Assembly: GCA_963921425.1 (NCBI GenBank)
Contig: OY992839.1
Coordinates: forward strand, 15,727,409 to 15,791,408
Source of the DNA: Dryas octopetala
Taxonomy: Eukaryota; Streptophyta; Magnoliopsida; Rosales; Rosaceae
DNA length: 64,000 bases
Direction of reading: 5' to 3'
Shown here: positions 56,776 to 64,000 of the stretch, in pieces
Layout: every line of letters begins with the position of its first letter
Position numbering within the stretch: the stretch's first letter is position 1
The notes under the pieces: model-generated
The model's database searches: none
Told to the model about the DNA's origin: nothing
The model's input: the letters and a program-made list of their open reading frames with translations, nothing else
Made by a program: the position numbers and the translations under genes

Positions 56776-59243
56776 TGATGAGTGTGCATTTTGCATCACT
56801 TTATGATACTAATTCCTTAACCTAGAGTGTTAGAACTCGCTATTTTGTGTTTCTTGTCTTGTTTTTGTGTTTTCAGGTCAAATGAAGCAGAAATGAGAAA
56901 AAGAAGCAAATGGAGCCATTTTGGGACATTTCCTGGTCAAACCAGGAAAACAAGTGAAATCCTGGTCAAACCAGGAAAAGTGCAGAAATCCTAGTCAAAT
57001 GAGGATTCCTAGTCACACTAGGAAACATCAAGTCCAGAACCATCATTGCGGAGCCAGAAATGTGAAATCCTGATTCGAACAGGAAATCCTGGTCGAACTA
57101 GGAAACCTAACCCAACTAGGGAAAGGAGTCCTAGTGACACTAGGAGACCCCAGGGGCAATATGGTCATTACGAGAAGTCGAAATGGATAAGGAATCTCTC
57201 ATTTTCAAGGAATCCTAGTTGCACCAGGAAATGTTTTTCAAGGTTCCAGAAGCTTCCAGAAGGTGGTGGACATCCATGGAAATGAATGAAGGGAAGAAAT
57301 GAATTTGAATTCAAATGGAAATGAGGGGCAAAATGGGAAGTCAAAAGTGGAGGGCCCATGGACCCTAGGGATGCTGAACCAAGTGGGCCATGCATGCACA
57401 TGCATGGGCCCAAACCCTAGCAGCCCAAAAGCCACACGCAAGGAGGTAGATGGCAGCCATGCATGCGCATGCATGCCATGCAAACCCTAGCAAGACAAGG
57501 GGCCATGCGCAAGCCAAGGTGACAAGCCCAAGATGGAAGCCCATGGAGTGAAACCCTAGCCCATCTTGTGCAAGCAACTGAAGCCCAACATGGAAGCCCA
57601 ACATGCAAGCCCAAAGCCCAAGACTACCAGCCCATGCGCCAAGGAGGGACCCTAGCTAGGCTAGGTGTGAGCCACTGAAGCCCAAGGGGGAGCAGCCCAA
57701 CACGCAAGGCCTAGTCAGCTAGCCCTAGCTGAAGCCGCAAGGAACTAGGAGATGCAAACCCTAGCAGCCGCAAGTTCCTCTTCCTTGCCTCTCAAGGAAG
57801 GCTCCTCTATATAAGTCCCTCTCATTCAGACTTTTGGGGATCACTTTTTCACCTACACTCCAGCCGAAAATTCCCCTCTCCTCTCCTAGTTTTATTTGTC
57901 TGTTTTAGGGTTTTAGTTTCAACTTTTATTTCTCTTGTAAGGTGAGCCGAATTCAGAGAGAGACTTAGAGAGAGGGTGGCGTGACAAGTGAGAGGGAAGG
58001 ACCACCTGTTGCCGCAAGCCCTAGCTCACCTCGCCGTGAGTTCCTCCTGCTTGCTAGGTGCCTCCTTCTTCCTCTCTCCTTGCCGCAGCCCCCATTTGTT
58101 TGCACCTCTGATTTTTGCTTTCTTTTCCTTCTAGTTTCTATTTTAATTATAGGTTTATGCTACTGAATTTATTAAATTAAGTTTCTGAATTTATTTAATT
58201 TGTCTTTTGGTTTCAATTACTTTATGTTGCTGATTTTAATTTGTGCATGCATTTAATCTTGTGTATTTTACGTTTCTGGTTTCATTTAATTTATGCACTT
58301 TAAATTAGTTGTTTAGTTTATGTTCTTAAGTTTGTTTAATTTGCGTTTCTGATTTCCGTTAATAATCATGAATTGGGATTTTGTTTATTCGTTGCTGTTT
58401 TGTTTTTATTTATTTTATTTAATTATGTAGGTTAGTTATTCTATCTTGCATGTTAGTTGTAGGTCGATTAATGGATTCGTATGCTTTAACAAATCGTTTA
58501 TCCGTCTCTTGGTCTGTTAGTTTGATGTTTGCGCATATTAAATTTCCACTATCTATTAGAACCCCCGTCACTAGTTGTTTGCATCCTTTGACTGGCCACC
58601 TTAGGGTAATTGCATCTAGTTTATCTGTTAGGTTTAGCTGTGAAATAGTCAAAGACACTAAACCACAAGTAACAAGGGAATAAGGGATTATTCTTGGTAG
58701 TGGGGTTGGGCGACCTCTATAAGGAAATAGTCAAAGCTTATATGTTGTGCATATTTGACGTTCTCATAAAACTTAATGACTCCTGCATGGGTAACAGCTG
58801 CCTTAGCTTGAACTAGGGAACATGTAGGTTAACTAGCTAAGGAAGGCCCAAGAAGCTCTTAGTTTATGCATTAGGAGAACAATGGCGAGAAAGTAACTAG
58901 CCAAACCTTTTTAGCTGTCAAACTTTAATATGTTGTGTTCAAATTAACTGTCATTAGCCTTGGATGGTTATTGCATGCTTATCTGATTTGAAACTGAAAA
59001 CTTAACATTGCAAGATAGAATAAAGTGTGTGTGCGTGTGGTGATGTGTGCGTGTGTGTCCATCTTTCAAAACCCCCCCATTTAGTTATTCTAGTGATTAA
59101 TTGCATTGATTTGTTGTTTATTAACCATTCCCTGTGGGATCGACCTCGTGCTTGTACGCTTTGCTACTGATGCGATTCGTGCACTTGCGAGTAAACTTAG
59201 AATGAGATAATTGTTTGTTTTGTTCTAAGAAAACACATCAACA
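56776..59243. mobile_element. Solo LTR, 2.5 kb, with palindromic repeats
   Basis: It begins TGATGAGTGTGC and ends CACATCAACA, flanked by AATAT on both sides (56771-56775 and 59244-59248). It contains a TATA box (CTCTATATAAG, 57806-57816), a GC-rich leader with many CCCTAGC and GCCCAA(G/C) motifs, and near its 3' end a conserved-looking block (TGGGATCGACCTCGTGCTTG). No primer site, polypurine tract or coding region is present. 56930-57235 holds about nine hairpin-forming CCTGGT/ACCAGG units. Confidence 0.8.
56930..57235. repeat. Dispersed palindromic repeats CCTGGTcaaACCAGG
   Basis: About nine irregularly spaced units of the form (A/T)TCCT(G/A)GT-NNN-AC(C/T)AGGA(A). Two have G/C arms (about 56930 and 56959) and two have the paired A/T version (57006, 57129). 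Others have one arm changed (for example 57083, 57204) or are degraded (56988). Confidence 0.8.
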
Positions 59244-59252
59244 AATATATAT

Positions 59253-59797
59253 ATACAGGCCTTTTCCTTTGAGGTATACCTCATCTTAAACATGATGAGG
59301 TATGGCTTGTGGGACCCACTGCATAATGTAATTCGATGATTGAAGCCATCTATTTTATAAGTCTCTAGACAAGGATCATCCTTGCAAAAATTAGATAAAT
59401 CAGAAATCGTTTAACCATTTGATTAAAGGCTCATCATTTCAAGTGTTTATGAAATCACTATATTCGTCTATTTATTCTTTCACAATTAGATGTCTTAATG
59501 GTTTCCATCATCCTATAAAAAAAATTAGGTAAATCGGAAACCATTAAGACATATAATTGTGAAAGATTAAATAGGCAAATATAGTGATTCTGTAAACACT
59601 TGAAATGATGACCATTTAATCAAATGGTTAAACGATTTCCGATTTGTCTAATTTTTTGCAAAGATGATATCCTTATATATAGACCTATAAAATAGACGGT
59701 TTCGATCATCAAATTACATTGTGAAGTGGTCCTACAAGCCATACCTCATCATGTTTAAGATGAGATATATCTCAACGAAAAGAGCTTGTATATGTAT
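59253..59797. mobile_element. Foldback element of about 545 bp
   Basis: The left arm (ATACAGGCC..., CCTCATCTTAAACATGATGAGGTATGGCTTGT) is the inverse of the right arm (ACAAGCCATACCTCATCATG, TTTAAGATGAGATATATCTC) with pairing through almost the whole length to a centre near 59520. A target duplication could not be fixed because the flanks are (AT)-rich. It is non-coding. Confidence 0.8.
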
Positions 59798-59866
59798 ATT
59801 GTCTGAATTGATAATAGTGGAGAAGGTTTACTAGCTAGGTGGTTTTCGTATATGATATATGATGGT

Positions 59867-60998
59867 CAAGGAATAAAATTTCGGGTTTCGAGGAAATTTC
59901 GATGGAAATTTCGACGGAAATTTCGAAGATTTTTAAATTTCGACAAAAATTAGACGGAAACGACAGAAATTGCTATCAAAATACGGAAATTTTGAATGAA
60001 ACTTTACCATATGTTTATTTAACATATTACCTACTACATTGATAAAAAAACATTGAAGAAACCAAATTATATGGTAGGTTTCATGTGATATGTGATGAAT
60101 ATAATGCGCGCTGGAGGCAAATACTGTTAAATAAAATTAATATAATTAATAAATAAAATTACTATATTTTTTATACTCTAATCTATACAATAAACCCAAT
60201 ACTTTATATGCCATAATATTACATTAAACCCTATATACTCTATATTTTTTAAGATATAATATAAAATATTAGGATTTATGCCCTTTAGAGTATTTTTAAT
60301 TATTTTTTATATAGAAATGTATTATGATTTAAGGTTTAAAGATAACTAAACGAAATTCCAAAAGAATCAAACGAAACCCCAAACCTTTTTTTTTTTTCAA
60401 TTGCCCAAAGATCTCAAACCCTAATCGACCCTAAACTTTTTTTTTTCTTTTCTTTTTTTTTTTCCTTTTCTTTTTTTCTTCTTTCCTTCCTAATCCTAGC
60501 TTCCACTTCTCCATGTGATGGCGTGAGCATGACCTTTCTTCTTCCTTTTTCTTTTTTTTTTTCTTTTTCTTTCCTTTTCTTTTTTTTTTTTCTTTCCCTC
60601 CTGGCTTCCAAGTTCCACCCCGTGACCTTTCTTCTTCAGTTTTTCCCTTTCATTTCTTCTCTCCCAGCCGCCACTATTATGCGACTCACTCAGCAGATGG
60701 CATAATATCAAATATCTTTCTCTTCTCTCTCCTCCGGTCCTCCCTCTCTAGCGCCACTCTCTCTCCCAAGTCCCTCCCGCTCTCTTCTTTCTTCTCTCTC
60801 TTCTCTCTCCTTCCTCCCTAATCACGCCGGTGGCTGAGTTTGTAACTGCCAAGGAAAAGACAGACAAAGAAAAATGGCTGGGTTGTTCCTCGGAGCGAAA
60901 TTTCGAAAAATTCGATAATTTCGGTGAAATATTGGCAAAAAATTCATGAACTAGTGTTAAAATTTCCATACCCTCAAAAAACGAAATTTAACTCCTTG
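59867..60998. mobile_element. hAT-like element with GAAATTTCG ends
   Basis: The ends CAAGGAATAAAATTTCG and CGAAATTTAACTCCTTG form inverted repeats. The subterminal regions have many GAAATTTCG motifs. Flanking ATGATGGT and TTGATGGT agree at seven of eight positions, a plausible 8-bp duplication offset by one base. The middle (60370-60840) is strongly CT-rich, possibly a captured 5' UTR. No transposase. Confidence 0.65.
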
Positions 60999-61402
60999 AT
61001 TGATGGTGAGTGGTTGGTATGGCTTCGTGATTAACAATTGAGAATAAGACAAAATAATGAGGATTATCTTGCATGCATTAATGATGCTCTTGACTTCTTA
61101 AGTTCTTTGATGAGAATTGGGTTGCAAAAGGAATTGAGGGCTTGGAATAAATCTTCGACCAACCATATTCAAAGCCTCTCAGCTAGGCGTGTTTGATGCG
61201 TGTCTCTTGGCTGGACATCTTGCAAACCCAAAAGGTGACTCATCAAGCTCAACCTTATCACATTCTCCATTCATCAACAGTTGTCCACCACTCAAGTTAG
61301 TTCATTTACAGCTATCTACCTATTCACATAAATCAAGTCATTCTCAGCCACACACGTAGCTTCAAAACTTGGAGGCAAAGTAATTGGCTTATTATAAAAG
61401 AG
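60999..61402. other. No gene seen
   Basis: Short unique-looking sequence between two transposons. I found no supportable coding or RNA feature. Confidence 0.4.
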
Positions 61403-62071
61403 TGCTGCTATTTGCACACCCTTAAATTTCTTTTTGCACACCATTTCCTCACTTTTTCTCACTTCACACCCCCACACTCCTCCCACAATTAACATTTCTC
61501 ATATACACACCCCTCCCAATTACCAAAATATCCCAACTTATACACACCCCTCCCAAAACCCAGACAACACACACCCCACCCCGACACCTCCATCAGCCAC
61601 CCCCACCACCGGCAAGGTCACCGGCGGGGTTGCCGGCGGCTCAACCCTTCCCTTCTCTTCTCTCTCTCCCCCTTTCCTTTCCTTTTTCTCCTTCCATTTC
61701 TCTTCTTCCCTCTGCCATCGCCCTCCCCTCCCCCTGCCACACCCCCACAGCCCACCCCCACATACCACAAACTTCCATACACAACCCACCCCCTCCCTCG
61801 CTCCTCCCCCCACCCAACTTGCACACATGCATGCAGAGCCGCCAAGACCACGCCGACCACCTAACCTACCCAGCTCGCTGGAGAAGAAAACCAAAAAAAA
61901 AAAAATTGGAGCGGGTTCGGTGGACCAGTGCCGAACCCGGTGGTTTCGTTCGGTAGGTACCCACCGAACAATTCTATTCTATTCGGCGAGTACCTGTCGA
62001 ACGAAACCACCGGGTTCGGCACTGGTCCGCCGAACCCGCTGCAAATTTTTTTTTTTTTTGGTTGTCTGCTT

Positions 62072-62123
<52 letters not shown>

Positions 62124-62326
62124 GGGTGGGGGGTGGGCTTCGACGATGAAGAAGAAAAAAAAATGGAGATGGGAAGATGGGGTGTGTACGGGGGAGGGGG
62201 GGAGATGGGGATGGGGGTGTGTGGGTGAAGGGAGGGCCAAATGGTCTTTTCCCTTGAGTTTTTTTTTTTTTTTGAAAGGTTGTGCAAAAAGAAATTTAAG
62301 AGTGTGCAAATAGCAGCCTCTTATAA
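61403..62326. mobile_element. Terminal-inverted-repeat element with central long hairpin
   Basis: GTGCTGCTATTTGCACACCCTTAAATTTC at the left is inverted at the right (GAAATTTAAGAGTGTGCAAATAGCAGCC), about 40 bp in all including TTTTTGCACA. TTATAA flanks both sides. Inside are CT-rich and CAC-rich sequence on the left, GA/GGTGG-rich sequence on the right ((GA)n at 62076-62110), and a central hairpin. The open frames are low-complexity and not credible as genes. A Mutator-like element is my best guess. Confidence 0.7.
61910..62040. repeat. Central hairpin with 60-nt arms
   Basis: 61910-61969 is the near-exact inverse of 61981-62040, leaving an 11-nt loop. Of six differences, three keep G-U pairs in RNA and three, near the loop, are mismatches. 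An A run before and a T run after extend the pairing. Arms contain GTGCCGAACCCGGTGGTTTC. Confidence 0.92.
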
Positions 62327-63383
62327 GTTGAAATTCTGAAATTCCAAAAAATTTCGATGTTCGACCGGTTCCGATTCTGAAACATTCCGATGGTGGCGAT
62401 AACCGATGCCGACTAGGCGGTTCTCCCTTTCAAACCGTGGAGTTCGGTGCCGGTGTCGGTCCTCAAACTCCATTACTGGCGGTATTCCAATTCTGATGCC
62501 TCCACCAAAACCAGCAAACTGCCAACTTCCCCTTCCTTCTTTTTCTCTCTGTGCGATTCCAATTCCCAACTCCCAACCACTACCATCAATATCATCTCCG
62601 ACCATCACCACCACCACCACCTCTCTGCGATAACCACAACCACCATCTATATGCGATCACCACCACCACCATCTTTTTGCGACCACCACCACCATCTTTC
62701 TGCGATCTCAGCTCTGACACCGCCTAACTCCGACTGATGTCGAATGCATCGGAGTCCGACTATCGTCAGCACGGTATCAGCGCCCAAATCACCATCTCTG
62801 CTCATTCTTGGTCGGAACTCGGTGTTCCCTATTCGGTTTGGAGTTCGTTGTGAACCCACCCCTAGCTACAAGGCATATATTTTCCAAGATCCATCCAACA
62901 ATCAACCCCCCAAAACAACCCCAAAAAACTCACAAACAATGTGAAATTTTCAGCAAGCTCTTTGCTCCCAATTCAGCCCAGTGGCTTTTATTTCTCAAAG
63001 CTCTCTCTTTATTTTATTTTGCATAGCCTTTCAAGGCTCCCTTTTAATTGTATTTCCTTATATTTATGCAATTTCCTTGTATTTTAGGTATTTCAAGAAC
63101 AACTTTTGTTCCTTCAATTTATTTTAGTGTTATTTTCCACTAAGCTCTCTTTTAAATTTATGTTGCTCTTTTATTTACATTTTGGTTGTTCATTTTCAAA
63201 GTCCTAGGCTATTTAGGCAAGAAAAAAACCTAGATAGGTTTTATGTTCATTTTCCTATCGCACAATCGTTGTTAGAAGTTAAATTTTAATTTGGCGCATT
63301 TATCTTTTATTTTTTATTTCTCGCATTTAATATTATATATCCTTTTCTAATCAGCTATTCTAAGCCAATTAGTGGCATGCCCG
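62327..63383. other. Repeat fragments with CAC-rich minisatellite
   Basis: 62340-62480 has TTCCGAT/CCGGTTCCGA motifs of a hAT-like element. 62600-62707 is a loose repeat of ACCACCACCATCTTTCTGCGAT-type units. 62870-63383 is AT-rich and non-coding, possibly the edge of another LTR element. No gene seen. Confidence 0.45.
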
Positions 63384-64000
63384 ATGTAACACCCCAAAGT
63401 TTCTTGATTTTGGTTAGAGGGTGTTACTAGCTAAGTTTATCAATGGATTTAGCACTAATTGCTATGTTTTGAACACAATGTGGATTTATTCCACATGATT
63501 AAATTAAAGGAATCAAAGTGTTTGCTTTACTTGAAATTGTGCAATCTTTTAAAACATGCCCTTTCTTAGTGTTTTCAAAACTAAGAACATGGTCACTTAT
63601 GCACAACACATTGACTTAAATGCTTCTGGTCATGATTATTTATACAACTTTGTTCATTCACTTAGTGATCTCGGATTCAAAAGCATATCGATCATTAACT
63701 TGTATGCTTATGACATGCTTAAATAATGCTTACTACACTTATTTTATTACTTATTCAAACAAGTTATTTACTTATTCAAACAAGTTATATACTTGTTCAA
63801 ACAAGTTATATACTTGAGTGATCATTTCAAATCACATGCATGAAATGATTATATGGAAATACAACCTTCACATATGCATGACACTTGTGTATATGTGTGA
63901 TTTTATATTTGAGCTAGGTTTAGAATGCCAAGAGTTTGACCTTAGAAACCCTAGCATTGACTAGGCTACACAAACTAAGACTAAAACCTAAGTTACTTGT
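63384..64000 (+). mobile_element. Probable Gypsy-type LTR start, running off the window
   Basis: TGTAACACCCCAAAGTTTCTTG at 63384 has the start typical of plant Gypsy LTRs, like TGTAACGACCC at 45750. No end or coding sequence is seen before 64000. At 63749-63816 a 23-bp unit around TTCAAACAAGTTATATACTT is repeated about three times. Confidence 0.45.

Noticed and set aside
60414..60711. Lys/Glu-rich open frames on the minus strand
   Set aside because: Direct translation of a pyrimidine-rich tract within a transposon.
61434..62228. A 264-codon open frame rich in Pro, Ser and His
   Set aside because: Low-complexity translation of CT-, CAC- and GA-rich DNA inside a transposon; it spans the central hairpin.

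Overview
This is eukaryotic nuclear DNA from a dicot plant. The evidence is intron-split genes with canonical plant splice sites, about 65% A+T, and plant-specific families (NRT1/PTR transporter, reproductive-type bHLH, plant mobile domain, TNP2-type CACTA transposase, large LTR elements). A woody rosid such as a Rosaceae species would fit, but the sequence does not settle the family. Only two genes look intact: RNR1, the large subunit of ribonucleotide reductase (20169-25802, minus, 17 exons), and an NRT1/PTR-family transporter (38820-40678, minus, 2 exons). Almost everything else is mobile DNA, much of it nested, plus gene relics.

Layout. 1-13097: a large minus-strand CACTA transposon with degenerate TNP2 and Transposase_24-type genes. 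Its right terminus is at 13097 and its left terminus is not seen. A 2.6 kb Helitron (5173-7791) splits the TNP2 gene, and a 194-bp CACTA miniature element lies at 1408-1601. 13098-17313: gene-poor, with a PIF/Harbinger transposase tail, a 73-bp tandem repeat and a hAT-like element. 17314-25264 and 27553-38539: a direct segmental duplication. The first copy holds a broken plant-mobile-domain gene and most of the intact RNR1. The second holds a mobile-domain copy and a rearranged RNR1 pseudogene, interrupted by a hAT transposon (28770-31270) and a 2.7 kb solo LTR (33681-36395). 38820-40678: the transporter. 41775-44453: a Copia RNase H relic, then a bHLH10/89/91-like pseudogene cut short by an LTR.

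44454-54560 is a nest. An old minus-strand Gypsy-type LTR contains a 630-bp Mutator-like foldback element and a young plus-strand non-autonomous LTR element (45750-54249). The young element has two LTRs of about 3.9 and 4.0 kb around only 575 bp of internal DNA. Each LTR carries a 51-bp hairpin-forming minisatellite, and the internal region carries a copy of the 5' part of initiator tRNA-Met in addition to the usual tRNA-Met primer-binding site. 54561-64000 is further repeat DNA: a second solo LTR (56776-59243) with palindromic repeats, a foldback element, a hAT-like element, a terminal-inverted-repeat element with a central 60-nt-arm hairpin (61403-62326), and the start of another Gypsy-type LTR.

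The genes do not form a pathway. RNR1 makes deoxyribonucleotides and the transporter moves small solutes; they are neighbours only because the duplication ends next to the transporter. The main points of interest are the young LTR element (tRNA mimic, hairpin minisatellite, insertion into its own family) and the decay of the duplicated RNR1.
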